Below, piece by piece: positions 25,986 through 35,152 of a stretch of 64,000 bases of DNA. The notes beneath the pieces are model-generated. The model searched no databases. It worked only from the letters and a program-made list of their open reading frames with translations, and was not told the origin of the DNA. The stretch's first letter is position 1, and every line of letters starts with the position of its first letter. The stretch lies in NCBI RefSeq assembly GCF_002975175.1, contig NZ_PCNZ01000015.1, forward strand, positions 50,084 through 114,083, in the 5' to 3' direction. The position numbers and the translations under genes are program-made. This DNA is from Bacillus sp. MYb209. GTDB lineage: Bacteria > Bacillota > Bacilli > Bacillales > Bacillaceae_G.

Positions 25986-26795
25986 ATGAGATCAAAATTA
26001 GTAAAAGTAATTCTACTCATTACAATTGCGTCTTTCTGTTTATTTGCATACGGTTTTGTTTCGGGTGTGAATGATGTATTAAATCCGAAAGCTTCAAAAT
26101 TAATTACGAAGACTGACGTAGTGGCAAAAGAGAAAAAGAAAACGGGAACGTTACAAATAGTTAGTTTAGGTGATTCATTAACGCGCGGCGTTGGTGATAA
26201 AGAAGGAATTGGCTATATTGGACGAATGAAAGAGGATTTACAAAAAGATTATAAACAAAAAGTTGCACTAACCAATTTGGCAGTTAGTGGTGCGAAAATG
26301 CCCGATTTATTAAAACAAATTGAGAGCAGCGGAGCTCAATATTCAATTAAGCAAGCAGATGTAATTGTTTTAACAATTGGAGGAAATGATTTGTTCCCAG
26401 GATGGGAATCGCTCGGAAAGATAGATTTAGAGACATATCGTCCTGATACGGAAACGTTTCAAAATGAAGCAAAGAAAATTATAGAAGAAATTCGTAAATT
26501 AAATACAGATAGCCCTATTTTTTGGCTAGGTTTATACAATCCTTTTGAAGATGTAGAAGATTTAAAAGGGTCTTCAAACATTGTTGTAGACTGGAATGCA
26601 TCTTTAGAGAAGTTAGCATTAAATAATAAAAGTGTATATATTACACCGACATTTGATTTATTCCAAAACCGCGGTAAAGATTTATTATACTCTGATCATT
26701 TTCATCCGAATGAAGTAGGCTACACATATATGGCAGAGCGATTAGTCCAAAACGTCGTAAGTAAACTAAAACTAGAACAAGGAGGGATAAAATGA
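25986..26795 (+). CDS. Membrane-anchored SGNH/GDSL hydrolase
   Basis: The 269-aa protein has one N-terminal membrane segment or uncleaved signal (residues 6-28) and an extracellular SGNH hydrolase domain: block I SLGDSLTRG (Ser), block II AVSG, block III TIGGND, block V DHFHPN (Asp/His). It resembles B. subtilis YpmR-type esterases. It probably deacylates lipid or envelope esters. Its stop overlaps the ATG of the ABC transporter ATPase by 4 bases, so the three genes to 28694 form an operon. A TATAAT lies about 45 bp upstream. A role in processing or protecting what the transporter handles is plausible but unproven. Confidence 0.83.
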   Translation: MRSKLVKVILLITIASFCLFAYGFVSGVNDVLNPKASKLITKTDVVAKEKKKTGTLQIVSLGDSLTRGVGDKEGIGYIGRMKEDLQKDYKQKVALTNLAVSGAKMPDLLKQIESSGAQYSIKQADVIVLTIGGNDLFPGWESLGKIDLETYRPDTETFQNEAKKIIEEIRKLNTDSPIFWLGLYNPFEDVEDLKGSSNIVVDWNASLEKLALNNKSVYITPTFDLFQNRGKDLLYSDHFHPNEVGYTYMAERLVQNVVSKLKLEQGGIK

Positions 26796-27709
26796 CGATG
26801 ATACTTTCCGTGCGAGACGTGAAGAAGGTAATTGGAAAGAAGACACTTGTAGAAGACATTTCATTTGATGTAAAACAAGGAGAAGTGTTTGGCTTTTTAG
26901 GGCCGAACGGAGCCGGGAAAACGACAACAATTCGAATGTTAGTCGGACTGATTAAAGCGACAGAAGGTACTATTTCTATTGGTGGTTATTCTATTAAGGA
27001 AAATTTCAGAGAAGCGATGCGTCAAATTGGAAGTATCGTTGAAAACCCAGAGCTTTATACATATTTAACGGGATGGGAAAACTTAAAGCAATTTGCGCGC
27101 ATGCTTGGTGATATATCAGATGAACGTATTATTGAAATTGCAAAAATGGTTCATTTAGATGAGCGTATTCACGATAAGGTAAAAACATATTCCCTTGGTA
27201 TGAAGCAGCGCCTCGGAATTGCACAGGCGCTTCTTGGAAACCCCAAATTGCTCATATTAGATGAACCGACGAATGGTTTAGATCCAGCTGGGATTAGGGA
27301 ACTGCGAGAATTTATACATAAGCTTGTAAAAGAAGAAAATATGAGTGTATTTATTTCGAGTCACTTATTAAGCGAAGTACAAATGATATGCGACCGTGTT
27401 GCTATTATTCATAAAGGAAAAATGATAACAGTTGCACCTATTGAAGAGTTGATCAAAACAGCGAGTGATCGTGTAGAATGGGTCGTTACACCGATTTCCA
27501 AAGCGAAAGACATGTTAGACGCTGCTGAAGAGGTAGAGGAAGTTAGTATAGAAGATGAGCGTTTACTATGTCGTATGGATGTTGCGTCTATTAATGTTTG
27601 GAATAAGCACTTTGTAGAAAACGGGATAGATGTACATAGCGTCAAAGAGCTTGTATTTACGCTAGAAGATTTATTTATTGAACTTACAAGGGGTGAGCAA
27701 CATGCGTGA
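26792..27709 (+). CDS. ABC transporter ATP-binding protein (DrrA/BcrA type)
   Basis: The 305-aa protein has Walker A GPNGAGKTTT, the Q-loop, signature YSLGMKQRLGIAQALL, Walker B LLILDEPTNGLDP and H-loop SSHLLSE, plus a C-terminal extension typical of drug/bacitracin export ATPases. It pairs with the ABC-2 permease that follows, overlapping by 8 bases. AAGGAGG precedes the ATG, which overlaps the SGNH gene. Confidence 0.88.
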   Translation: MTMILSVRDVKKVIGKKTLVEDISFDVKQGEVFGFLGPNGAGKTTTIRMLVGLIKATEGTISIGGYSIKENFREAMRQIGSIVENPELYTYLTGWENLKQFARMLGDISDERIIEIAKMVHLDERIHDKVKTYSLGMKQRLGIAQALLGNPKLLILDEPTNGLDPAGIRELREFIHKLVKEENMSVFISSHLLSEVQMICDRVAIIHKGKMITVAPIEELIKTASDRVEWVVTPISKAKDMLDAAEEVEEVSIEDERLLCRMDVASINVWNKHFVENGIDVHSVKELVFTLEDLFIELTRGEQHA

Positions 27710-28694
27710 ATTTGCGAATCTAGTTTTAAATGAATCAGAAAAGATTTATCGTAAGAAACGGATTGTTGTTGTCATTCTTATTTTAGCAATCTTGATTCCG
27801 CTTTTTGTGTATGCTCAGTATCGCGAAATAGAAACGACGCAAAAAAGGCTCGGTACGACCGATTGGAAAGTATCATTACAGCAACAAATTGTTGATTCAC
27901 AAAACCGTTTGAACAATTCTAGATTGCCAGAAGAATGGCGAGATTGGCTAAAAGTAAGGGTGGAACAGCAACAATATTATTTAGATCATAATATTAATCC
28001 GACTGCGCCAGGGGCACCAACATTTGTGAGGGCGTTTATTGAACAAGGAATAACGTTATTTATTCCATTGCTCGTTATGATTGTCGCCATTGATATCGTT
28101 TCAGGAGAACGAAGCGATGGTACGATGAAAATGCTTCTGACGAGGCCGATTCGGCGCTGGAAAATACTCCTTAGTAAATATGTGACGATGCTATTTTTCA
28201 TTTCGCTCATATTGCTTCTTGTCGGTTTGTTTGCTTACGCATTATCAGGGCTTGTATTTGGATACTCTGGATGGAATTTACCTGTTTTAACTGGATTTGT
28301 TATTGATAAGGAAACATTGAATACGAACTTTGTACATCTTATTCCGCAGTGGCAATACATATTAATGGCGTACGGACTAGCTTGGTTTGTTGCCATTGTG
28401 GTTGGAACTATATCATTTATGGTTTCCGTTTTAATTCGTAATACACCAGCTGGTATGGGCGTTATGTTAGCTGCGTTAATTGCAGGCGGCATTTTAAGTT
28501 CATTCGCAACGTCTTGGGAAGGTGCGAAATACATTTTTAGTGTCAACTTATCGCTAACGGATTATTTATCAGGAAAACTGCCTGCATTACAAGGATTATC
28601 AATGGGATTTTCTTTAATGAATTTAACGGTTTGGGCAGTAGTATCTCTTATCATTTCATTTGTAGTATTTACAAGGCAGGATATGGTGAATTAA
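27702..28694 (+). CDS. ABC-2 type permease subunit
   Basis: The 330-aa protein has one N-terminal helix, a hydrophilic external segment of about 90 residues ([19 protein letters not shown]...), then five helices: the layout of ABC-2 permeases of the bacitracin/lantibiotic export type. The start ATG 27702 follows GGGGTGAG and overlaps the ATPase gene. [20 protein letters not shown] is the coupling segment near helix 2. Substrate is unknown. Confidence 0.85.
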   Translation: MREFANLVLNESEKIYRKKRIVVVILILAILIPLFVYAQYREIETTQKRLGTTDWKVSLQQQIVDSQNRLNNSRLPEEWRDWLKVRVEQQQYYLDHNINPTAPGAPTFVRAFIEQGITLFIPLLVMIVAIDIVSGERSDGTMKMLLTRPIRRWKILLSKYVTMLFFISLILLLVGLFAYALSGLVFGYSGWNLPVLTGFVIDKETLNTNFVHLIPQWQYILMAYGLAWFVAIVVGTISFMVSVLIRNTPAGMGVMLAALIAGGILSSFATSWEGAKYIFSVNLSLTDYLSGKLPALQGLSMGFSLMNLTVWAVVSLIISFVVFTRQDMVN

Positions 28695-28713
28695 TTGGAT
28701 AGGAAGTGAAGGC

Positions 28714-29391
28714 ATGGAAAACATTTTGCAGAATGATTGGGAACCATTACTGGGACCAGAATTTGAGAAAGAATACTATCAAGCTTTAGCTAACTTTTTA
28801 AAAGAAGAGTATGAGGAGCATGTGATTTATCCAAAGAAAGAAGATATTTTTAACGCTCTTCAGTATACAAGTTATGAAAATACAAAGGTCGTTATTTTAG
28901 GGCAAGATCCGTATCATGGACCGAATCAAGCGCATGGTTTAAGTTTTTCGGTACAACCTGGTATTAAAACGCCGCCATCTTTGTTAAATATGTATAAAGA
29001 AATGCGAGATGAATACGGTTATGAAATTCCGAATAACGGTTATTTAGTAAAGTGGGCAGAGCAAGGAGTATTATTATTAAATACTGTATTAACAGTTCGT
29101 CAAGGTGAAGCAAATTCTCATAAAGGAAAAGGATGGGAGCATTTCACAGATCGCGCGATTGAGCTATTAAATGAACGTGAAAAGCCGGTTGTTTTCATAT
29201 TGTGGGGACGTCACGCACAGGCGAAGAAAAAGTTAATTACGAATAAGAATCATCATATTATTGAATCCGTGCATCCAAGTCCATTATCAGCAAGACGTGG
29301 TTTCTTTGGCAGTAAACCGTATTCTAAAGTAAATACGATTTTAGATAATATGGGTGAAAGAGAAATTGATTGGGAAATTCCAAATATATAA
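28714..29391 (+). CDS. ung: Uracil-DNA glycosylase
   Basis: The 225-aa family 1 UDG has the water-activating motif [18 protein letters not shown] (Asp65), the uracil-binding LLLNTVLTV and the minor-groove loop [11 protein letters not shown] with catalytic His. It removes uracil from DNA to start base-excision repair. It is 19 bp behind the ABC permease gene with its own GGAAGTGAAGG ribosome site, and is followed by a strong terminator. Position matches ung (ywdG) of B. subtilis. Confidence 0.95.
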   Translation: MENILQNDWEPLLGPEFEKEYYQALANFLKEEYEEHVIYPKKEDIFNALQYTSYENTKVVILGQDPYHGPNQAHGLSFSVQPGIKTPPSLLNMYKEMRDEYGYEIPNNGYLVKWAEQGVLLLNTVLTVRQGEANSHKGKGWEHFTDRAIELLNEREKPVVFILWGRHAQAKKKLITNKNHHIIESVHPSPLSARRGFFGSKPYSKVNTILDNMGEREIDWEIPNI

Positions 29392-29395
29392 ACGC

Positions 29396-29430
29396 AAAAA
29401 AGGTAGCTAACAATTGTTAACTACCTTTTT
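29396..29430 (+). terminator. Bidirectional terminator after ung
   Basis: AAAAAGGTAGCTAAC pairs with GTTAACTACCTTTTT with one mismatch; T-runs exist on both strands. Confidence 0.85.
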
Positions 29431-29434
29431 ACTA

Positions 29435-29725
29435 TTACTGTTCATTTTTTAGTTTTGCATCTAGTACAAAAGTACCAAATGGGATAACTGATGCAGCAAG
29501 TGCGCCAAGTGCCCATAAAATTGATTTACGGTGTACGATTGTTACTTGAATTACCGCAAAGATGAATAGTATGAATAAAACGCCATGAGCCATGCCTGTA
29601 ATTTTAACAGCTGTCGCAAACCCTGCGAAATATTTTAACGGCATTGCTACAAATAATAGTAATAGGAAAGAAATCCCCTCAACTAGTCCAATTGCTCTTA
29701 ATCGTCCGATTGGTGTAGATAACAT
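29435..29725 (-). CDS. DUF3817 small membrane protein (YdzA-like)
   Basis: The 96-aa protein has three helices and the family pattern RAIGLVEGISFLLLLFVAMPLKY, followed by GMAHGVLFILF and a short charged tail. The function is unknown. It is a single gene on the minus strand, facing ung, with AAGGAGGC 6 bases upstream of the ATG. Confidence 0.82.
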   Translation of the reverse strand: MLSTPIGRLRAIGLVEGISFLLLLFVAMPLKYFAGFATAVKITGMAHGVLFILFIFAVIQVTIVHRKSILWALGALAASVIPFGTFVLDAKLKNEQ

Positions 29726-29883
29726 GAAATAGCCTCCTTTAACGTATGCTTGTATATAGTAAATTTGTATTCTTTTTCAAAATGAAATAGTCTATTTTGT
29801 TTCATTATATACAAAAAGAAACTTTACACTACGAGAATAGTGCAAAGTTCAAAATATAGTCACAAAAGCACGGTAATTTAAAC

Positions 29884-29921
29884 AAAAACCTATTTGAAGT
29901 ATTTGACTTCAAATAGGTTTT
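29884..29921 (-). terminator. Terminator of the Cof-type phosphatase gene
   Basis: AAAACCTATTTGAAGT and ACTTCAAATAGGTTTT form a 16-bp stem with a 6-base loop, just past the stop of the gene at 29935. Confidence 0.8.
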
Positions 29922-29934
29922 ATGAATGAAAATA

Positions 29935-30756
29935 TTAAACAAGCGCTTCGCTTTTTAGTACAAATTTCTCTACAACTTTAGCAACACCATCGTTCATATT
30001 TGTATCTGTTACATAGTTTGCAATTTCTTTAATATCATCTGGTGCATTGCCCATTGCAACGCCAAGACCAGCGAATTCAATCATAGCTTGGTCGTTATAG
30101 CTATCACCCATTGCGATTACTTCTTCGCGCTTAATACCAAGTGTTTGGATGAGTTGGTTTAGGCTCGTTCCTTTCGTAACACCATGCTCGGTAAATTCTA
30201 AGAAGAATGGTTTTGAACGCATAACGCTTAATTGACCTTCTAGTTGTTTTTGTAGTTTCTTTTCTACTTCAACAAGGCGTTCAGCTTCTTTATTCATTAA
30301 TACTTTTACTACAGGCTCTTTAACAGCAGCTTTAAAATCATCTACTTTAATAATTGGCATACCAGTAATTTCGCCCTCAATTTCAGTATAAGGATTATTT
30401 TCTTCTGTTACGATATCATCGCCAATATAAGTATGAATCCATATATCTTCAGTTTTACTAATTTCAAATAGGTTGTGAACGATTTCAGGAGATAGCGTGC
30501 TACTGAAGATTTCTTCATTTGTTTTACAGTTAATAATTTTTGCACCGTTAAAAGATAGAATGAAGCTACCGTATTCTTCTAAACGAAGTTCTTTTGCAAC
30601 ATTGCGCATACCAAACGTTGGGCGCCCAGAAGCAAGTACAACTTTAACCCCTTGCTCTTGTGCTGTCATTAAAGCCTCTTTCGTACGAGGTGAAATTGTA
30701 TGGTCATCGCGTAATAAAGTATCATCTAAATCTAAAACAATCATTTTATAAGTCAT
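29935..30756 (-). CDS. Cof-type HAD-IIB sugar-phosphatase family protein
   Basis: The 273-aa protein has motif I VLDLDDTLLRDD, motif II LASGRP, a C2 cap domain (~80-190) and motif IV AMGDSYNDQAMIEFAGLGVAMGNA. Such enzymes dephosphorylate sugar phosphates, FMN or PLP. The exact substrate is not predictable. The ATG follows AAAGGAAT. It is an isolated gene transcribed leftward. Confidence 0.85.
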   Translation of the reverse strand: MTYKMIVLDLDDTLLRDDHTISPRTKEALMTAQEQGVKVVLASGRPTFGMRNVAKELRLEEYGSFILSFNGAKIINCKTNEEIFSSTLSPEIVHNLFEISKTEDIWIHTYIGDDIVTEENNPYTEIEGEITGMPIIKVDDFKAAVKEPVVKVLMNKEAERLVEVEKKLQKQLEGQLSVMRSKPFFLEFTEHGVTKGTSLNQLIQTLGIKREEVIAMGDSYNDQAMIEFAGLGVAMGNAPDDIKEIANYVTDTNMNDGVAKVVEKFVLKSEALV

Positions 30757-30872
30757 ATAGAAAATTCCTTTCTTTGTTGAAATAGAAATAAATTTTTATG
30801 AAGATAGTGGGGAATATATAGTAAGACATCGAACCTCTTTACATGAAATTAGGAGAAGTTCTGCATTGTTAG

Positions 30873-30910
30873 TATAAATTATCATGAGCGTGTTGCCCAT
30901 GATAATTTAT
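30873..30910 (-). terminator. Hairpin downstream of the ywdJ-type permease
   Basis: AAATTATCATG and CATGATAATTT form an 11-bp stem with a 12-base loop, 50 bp beyond the permease stop. The T-run on the minus strand is short, so termination strength is uncertain. Confidence 0.5.
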
Positions 30911-30961
30911 CATTATCGTAACAACTCTAAAGGTAGAGTGCAATAATGGAAGTTTTCCAAT

Positions 30962-32245
30962 TTACGATAGTTGTTTTTCGTGCGAACGAGAAAATAGTAT
31001 TTCCAGCAAGATAGTCATTACAGATCCAAGAACGAGACCGTTACTTAAAAATGATGCTAAAAATGGTGGCAGCGTAGAAAACGCTCCTGCTGGAACGAAC
31101 ATAACGCCGATTCCTGTAAAGATTGAAAGACCTGCTACTTTAAATAATTGTTCTTTATTTTGTACAGTGTCATATTCGCGGAAAGCGAGACCAATCATGC
31201 TTGCAAATACAGGATAAATCGCAGCATACCCAACTGCAACGGGAATTGCTGCAAAGAATGAAGTAATATTTGGGAATATACTAACAAGAATGATAAAGCT
31301 TGACCCTAACATAAATGGAAGGCGCTTATAAATGTTTGTTGTTGCGATAAATCCTGCCGATCCAGAAATGGCCACAGGACCAATGGCTGAAAATAGACCG
31401 CCTAGCAATTGATTTATTCCTGTTATAATGCCAGCTTGTTTGAAGCGATCTGGAGCGGCATCTTCTTCATACTTAGAAACAACCTTTTGTACAACGCGAA
31501 TGCTTGCTAACATATTTGTTAGAAGTAATAGTGTGACGAAAACTACCGTAATTGCCATATTCCATTCAATGCGAGGCATTCCGAAAACAAATAGAGATGG
31601 AAGACGAATTATATCTGTCACAGGTGTTACTGGATTAGATAATCCGAAGCACGCGAATAATATCCAGCCGCAGACGATACTGAAAAGAACGGAATATTGT
31701 CCAATAATAGGTAGCTTCATAATGAAAAAAGATAGTAAAATAACAATGAGTGAAAGAATAAATACCTTTGGCTGTACTTCTGTATGTTGTCCATCAAGGC
31801 CAAACATGCCTTTTAAGAAGGAGCCACTAAGTTGTGCGACAAGAAGGAATAAATACGTTCCAATCACTGTAGGTGTAAAGTAGCGAACTAGTTTATCGAT
31901 AAGTCCAAAAACACTAAGAATAATACAAATAATTCCGCTTAGTAGGAAAGCGTACTGAAGGACCTTAAGTGTTTCATTGCTTGATCCAAATAATACGACG
32001 CCTAAACTTGCATACAGGGAGAAAATTCCCCACCAAAGGCCTGCGGGACCTTCTTGAATAGGAAGTTTATGCCCAAATATAGCTTGCAGTAGGCCGGCAA
32101 AACCGAGAACAAATAATGTTCTTTGTACAAACGCGATAGCTTCAGCTCCGTCGAGGCCGTAACTAGTTGCGACACTAATTGGTACAATAAGACTTCCAGC
32201 TAAAATAAATAGTGCCCATTGTAAGGCAGAAAGAAATAGCTTCAT
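30962..32245 (-). CDS. Purine/pyrimidine permease, NCS2 family (YwdJ-like)
   Basis: The 427-aa membrane protein has 12-14 helices. It carries the NCS2 hallmarks QEGPAGLWWGIFSL, the ALQWALFILAGSLIVP start and ISGSAGFIATT. It should import a nucleobase by H+ symport. Syntenic position next to ywdI and ywdK supports YwdJ. I chose ATG 32245, with AAAGAGGT upstream; the further in-frame ATG at 32263 overlaps that ribosome site. It is divergent from the K+ channel gene. Confidence 0.82.
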   Translation of the reverse strand: MKLFLSALQWALFILAGSLIVPISVATSYGLDGAEAIAFVQRTLFVLGFAGLLQAIFGHKLPIQEGPAGLWWGIFSLYASLGVVLFGSSNETLKVLQYAFLLSGIICIILSVFGLIDKLVRYFTPTVIGTYLFLLVAQLSGSFLKGMFGLDGQHTEVQPKVFILSLIVILLSFFIMKLPIIGQYSVLFSIVCGWILFACFGLSNPVTPVTDIIRLPSLFVFGMPRIEWNMAITVVFVTLLLLTNMLASIRVVQKVVSKYEEDAAPDRFKQAGIITGINQLLGGLFSAIGPVAISGSAGFIATTNIYKRLPFMLGSSFIILVSIFPNITSFFAAIPVAVGYAAIYPVFASMIGLAFREYDTVQNKEQLFKVAGLSIFTGIGVMFVPAGAFSTLPPFLASFLSNGLVLGSVMTILLEILFSRSHEKQLS

Positions 32246-32340
32246 TATATCAACCTCTTTCATAGATTCCGTTTCTAGTATATAGGTATTTCATTTCCTT
32301 TGGCAAAGATTGTAGATAGAGAAAAGAGTTGAAATATAAT

Positions 32341-33333
32341 ATGAATGCACGTAAGCAATTATGGATAGCAGTTATATGTATGACCTTTGTTGTAATTCTA
32401 GGAACGCTAGGATTTATGACAATTGAAGAGATTAGCTTGTTTCAAGCATTTTGGATGACGATGATTACTGTATTAACGGTTGGATATGGTGATGTAGTGC
32501 CTGTAACACAGGCAGGGAAATTTTTTGCGCTCCTTATTATACCTGTTGGCGTCGGTATCGTTACGTATGCAATGGGGGTAGTAGCAGCTATGATCATTGA
32601 GGGGAATTTATTTCATGCAGTGCGGAGGAAGAAGATGGATAAACAAATAGCACAGTTACAAAATCATATTATAGTATGCGGTTGCGGAAGAGTAGGGCTT
32701 CAAGTTGTACATGAATTACAGGAAAAGAAAATTCCATTTGTAGTTGTGGATAAAGATGAAAGTATATTCGAACAGGAAAAGCTTCTATATGTACATGGAG
32801 ATGCAACTGAAGATCAAGTGTTACATAATGCCGGAATTTCGAAGGCAGCGGGTCTAGTGGCTATCGTAGCAAACGATGCTGAAAATGTATTTATTACATT
32901 AACGGCAAGAGGGCTTAATGAGGCAATTAAAATTGTAGCAAGAGCTGAAAAGCTAGAAACAGAAGAAAAATTACGGCGCGCTGGTGCAAATAAGGTTATT
33001 AATCCATCTAGTATGGCAGGAATTCATATCGCAAAAGGTATTGCGAATCCGTTAACAGTTCATTATATTGATACAGTATTGTATGGAATAGAGCAATCAT
33101 TTGTAATCGAAGAAATTCAAGTTGGTAAAGATTCTATCTTAGCCAGTAAATCGTTACTAGAGAGTAATGTGAGAAATCAATTTGATGTAACGATTTTGGC
33201 GATTTTAAGAGATGGGGATATTATCCATAATCCAACGGGGCAGGAAAAACTGCAAGAACATGATATGATAATAGTATTTGGTTCAGTAGAGAAACTGGGG
33301 CAATTTGAGAAAGAACTACAAAGTAAGAGGTGA
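32341..33333 (+). CDS. Potassium channel with RCK (TrkA-N/TrkA-C) domains
   Basis: The 330-aa protein has two membrane helices around a pore loop with the K+ selectivity filter TVGYGD (residues ~45-50), then an RCK domain with NAD-binding Rossmann motif IIVCGCGRVGLQVVHEL and a C-terminal TrkA-C domain (~235-325). This is the MthK-type two-helix ligand-gated channel layout. I chose ATG 32341 rather than the TTG 12 bases upstream. The ywdI-type gene starts 6 bp after the stop and is likely cotranscribed. Confidence 0.87.
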   Translation: MNARKQLWIAVICMTFVVILGTLGFMTIEEISLFQAFWMTMITVLTVGYGDVVPVTQAGKFFALLIIPVGVGIVTYAMGVVAAMIIEGNLFHAVRRKKMDKQIAQLQNHIIVCGCGRVGLQVVHELQEKKIPFVVVDKDESIFEQEKLLYVHGDATEDQVLHNAGISKAAGLVAIVANDAENVFITLTARGLNEAIKIVARAEKLETEEKLRRAGANKVINPSSMAGIHIAKGIANPLTVHYIDTVLYGIEQSFVIEEIQVGKDSILASKSLLESNVRNQFDVTILAILRDGDIIHNPTGQEKLQEHDMIIVFGSVEKLGQFEKELQSKR

Positions 33334-33339
33334 CAAGGA

Positions 33340-33627
33340 ATGCAAGTATCTAGCGATAAGGTTTTAAATAAAATGGCGAGTGAAATTGCAAAGGCAAAAA
33401 GTAGTGAAGGACAAAAATCAAAAGAGCATTTATTAGTTGTGCGTGCATTATGTGATTTATTATTAGATGAACAAGTTGAGCCTTCTACGTATAGAGAACC
33501 ACAAGTTCAATCACAAATAATCGGATCTCAGCCCATAACAACAGCTCAACCGGTTATGCCAGTTTCTGGAGAACCTGTGTATATAAAAGAAGAAGGTGCA
33601 AATGGTAATTCTTTATTTGATTTTTAA
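33340..33627 (+). CDS. ywdI: YwdI family protein
   Basis: This is a 95-aa soluble protein. A helical N-terminal half (NKMASEIAKAKSSEGQKSKEHLLVVRALCDLLLD) is followed by a Pro/Gln-rich tail (QSQIIGSQPITTAQPVMPVSGEP) and an acidic end, GANGNSLFDF. The family is known only from Bacillales, of unknown function. It follows the channel gene closely and precedes the DUF423 gene, as in B. subtilis. Confidence 0.8.
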   Translation: MQVSSDKVLNKMASEIAKAKSSEGQKSKEHLLVVRALCDLLLDEQVEPSTYREPQVQSQIIGSQPITTAQPVMPVSGEPVYIKEEGANGNSLFDF

Positions 33628-33690
33628 GGATTAAATCGTTTGGATTATATGTGAAAATTGCTTATGATAAAAATAAAAAGGGGAATTAAG

Positions 33691-34059
33691 ATGAAAATTT
33701 TCTTTTTACTAGGTTGTATTGCAGCAGGATTATCTGTTGCATTAGGGGCTTTTGGAGCACATGGTTTAGAAAATAAAATTTCTGCAAAAATGTTAGAAGT
33801 ATGGAAGACGGGCGTTACATATCAAATGTTTCATGCAGGTGGCTTATTTGTAGTTGCTCTATTAATGGACAAAATGCAATCATCACTTTTAAGCGCTGCA
33901 GGTTGGCTTATGGTAGCTGGGATTATTATGTTCTCAGGTAGTCTTTATGCATTAAGTACGACAGGTATTAAATTCTTTGGCCCAATTACACCTCTTGGTG
34001 GTGTGGCGTTTATTGTGGCGTGGATTTTAGTCGGAACTGCAGTTGTAAAAGGGTTATAA
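33691..34059 (+). CDS. ywdK: DUF423 membrane protein (YwdK)
   Basis: The 122-aa protein has four helices and the DUF423 signature LSVALGAFGAHGLENKISAKMLEVWKTGVTYQMFHAGGL. The start ATG 33691 follows AAAAGGGGAA by 5 bases; a TTG extension to 33658 lacks a ribosome site. Function unknown. The end is marked by a bidirectional terminator shared with gerQ. Confidence 0.87.
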   Translation: MKIFFLLGCIAAGLSVALGAFGAHGLENKISAKMLEVWKTGVTYQMFHAGGLFVVALLMDKMQSSLLSAAGWLMVAGIIMFSGSLYALSTTGIKFFGPITPLGGVAFIVAWILVGTAVVKGL

Positions 34060-34060
34060 A

Positions 34061-34093
34061 AAACAAAAGCTGGCATTTGCCAGCTTTTTTTTA
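34061..34093 (+). terminator. Bidirectional terminator between ywdK and gerQ
   Basis: AAAAGCTGGC and GCCAGCTTTT form a 10-bp stem with a 4-base loop followed by T8; the A-run upstream serves the gerQ side. Confidence 0.85.
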
Positions 34094-34528
34094 TGGTCTT
34101 GGAGCATAAGTTGCTTGTTGACTAGGTAAATACGTAATTTCTCCTGGGAATTCTACATAATCTAAGTAAATCATTAATAGTAAAAATCGTTTTCCAGATT
34201 TTGGTTCGCTAATAACGATATGATCACGGCCAGCTGCCTCGATAATCCCTGTATAAGATTGTGTACCGAGCGAACTACCACGTTCATAAGTCATTACAAC
34301 TGTAGCTGGCTTACCCTTGTTTAAACGAAGGATATTTTCAATATAAGATTGCTCTAGTGGCAACATCCCTTGAGAAACCGCAAGTTGAGCTTGTGCGACT
34401 TGTTGTTGCATTGCTTGCTGTTGTTGTTGTTGCTGCTGTTGTTGTGGGGTCATTTGTTGCGGTTGTACGTAAGTTCCGGATGGTTGATAAAAACCTGTTC
34501 CATAATACGGGTTTTGTTGCTGTGCCAT
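34091..34528 (-). CDS. gerQ: Spore coat protein GerQ
   Basis: The 145-aa coat protein has an N-terminal Tyr/Gln-rich part that includes a run of ten Gln (residues ~29-38) and a conserved C-terminal domain (LPLEQSYIENILRLNKGKPATVVMTYE ... ISEPKSGKRFLLLMIYLDYVEFPGEI). GerQ recruits CwlJ to the coat and is needed for Ca-dipicolinate germination. In B. subtilis lysines near the N-terminus are crosslinked by transglutaminase. Here that end has no Lys. The Gln tract is encoded by CAA/CAG repeats. It follows cwlJ by 27 bp on the same strand. Confidence 0.92.
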   Translation of the reverse strand: MAQQQNPYYGTGFYQPSGTYVQPQQMTPQQQQQQQQQQAMQQQVAQAQLAVSQGMLPLEQSYIENILRLNKGKPATVVMTYERGSSLGTQSYTGIIEAAGRDHIVISEPKSGKRFLLLMIYLDYVEFPGEITYLPSQQATYAPRP

Positions 34529-34555
34529 TCAAAAATCCCTCCTCATTTTCATTCC

Positions 34556-34978
34556 TTAATATACGCCTGGACAATCCTCACCAGATGGCTGGAAGAAGCA
34601 GTGCTTTTTAAAGCGACCAGAATTTTGTTGGTCATACCAAGTTGGTGGACAAGGGCCTTCAGGTCTAAAGAACCATAAGGAAAAGTTGGCGGGCCAAAAA
34701 CGTTGTCCTTGAATGGTCCGTCTTGCTAATGCGATATCTTGCTCTCTCGCTCGCTGATAAAAATATCCTTTTTGAGTTGCCTCAAAACCACCAGGATTTT
34801 GATAAACCATTTGACGTAAATTACGTATTTTTTTAAAATCTAAACAATTTCCGCGGACACGATTTACCCCAACGTTTCCGACCATTAACATTCCTTGTTG
34901 CCCTTCTCCTTCGGCTTCAGCACGCATCAGTCTAGCTAATAACTTTACATCTTCTTCGTTATAAGCAATAACACCCAT
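34556..34978 (-). CDS. cwlJ: Cell wall hydrolase CwlJ, spore germination
   Basis: The 140-aa SleB/CwlJ-family hydrolase lacks a signal peptide, as is usual for CwlJ, which is placed in the coat from the mother cell. The catalytic Glu is in LMRAEAEGEGQQGMLMVGNVGVNRV. FWPANFSLWFFRPEGPCPPTWYDQ and the GRFKKHCFFQP end are family-typical. It degrades cortex peptidoglycan in response to Ca-dipicolinate. It forms an operon with gerQ behind a sigma-E-like promoter at 35058-35087. Confidence 0.94.
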   Translation of the reverse strand: MGVIAYNEEDVKLLARLMRAEAEGEGQQGMLMVGNVGVNRVRGNCLDFKKIRNLRQMVYQNPGGFEATQKGYFYQRAREQDIALARRTIQGQRFWPANFSLWFFRPEGPCPPTWYDQQNSGRFKKHCFFQPSGEDCPGVY

Positions 34979-35057
34979 TATGTGTCACCTCTCTTTTTGG
35001 AATACCTTTTGGAAAGAGGTTTATGTCTAGATGAAGTGTGGAACAATTACTAGTTCA

Positions 35058-35087
35058 TACGTATGAGAAAAAGGACTCGGATATGAC
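35058..35087 (-). promoter_or_regulatory. Sigma-E-type promoter of cwlJ-gerQ
   Basis: On the minus strand GTCATAT (-35) and CATACGTA (-10) are separated so that ATAT and CATAC lie 15 bases apart, matching the sigma-E pattern (ATAT, 14-15 bp, CATACA-T). The operon is sigma-E controlled in B. subtilis. Confidence 0.7.
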
Positions 35088-35122
35088 AACCAAACGAAGT
35101 TTTACATTGAGAGAAGAAAATA

Positions 35123-35151
35123 AAAAAGCTAGCGTGGGCTAGCTTTTTATC
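35123..35151 (-). terminator. Terminator of the D,D-carboxypeptidase gene
   Basis: AAAAAGCTAGC and GCTAGCTTTTT form an 11-bp stem with a 4-base loop. Confidence 0.85.
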
Positions 35152-35152
35152 A

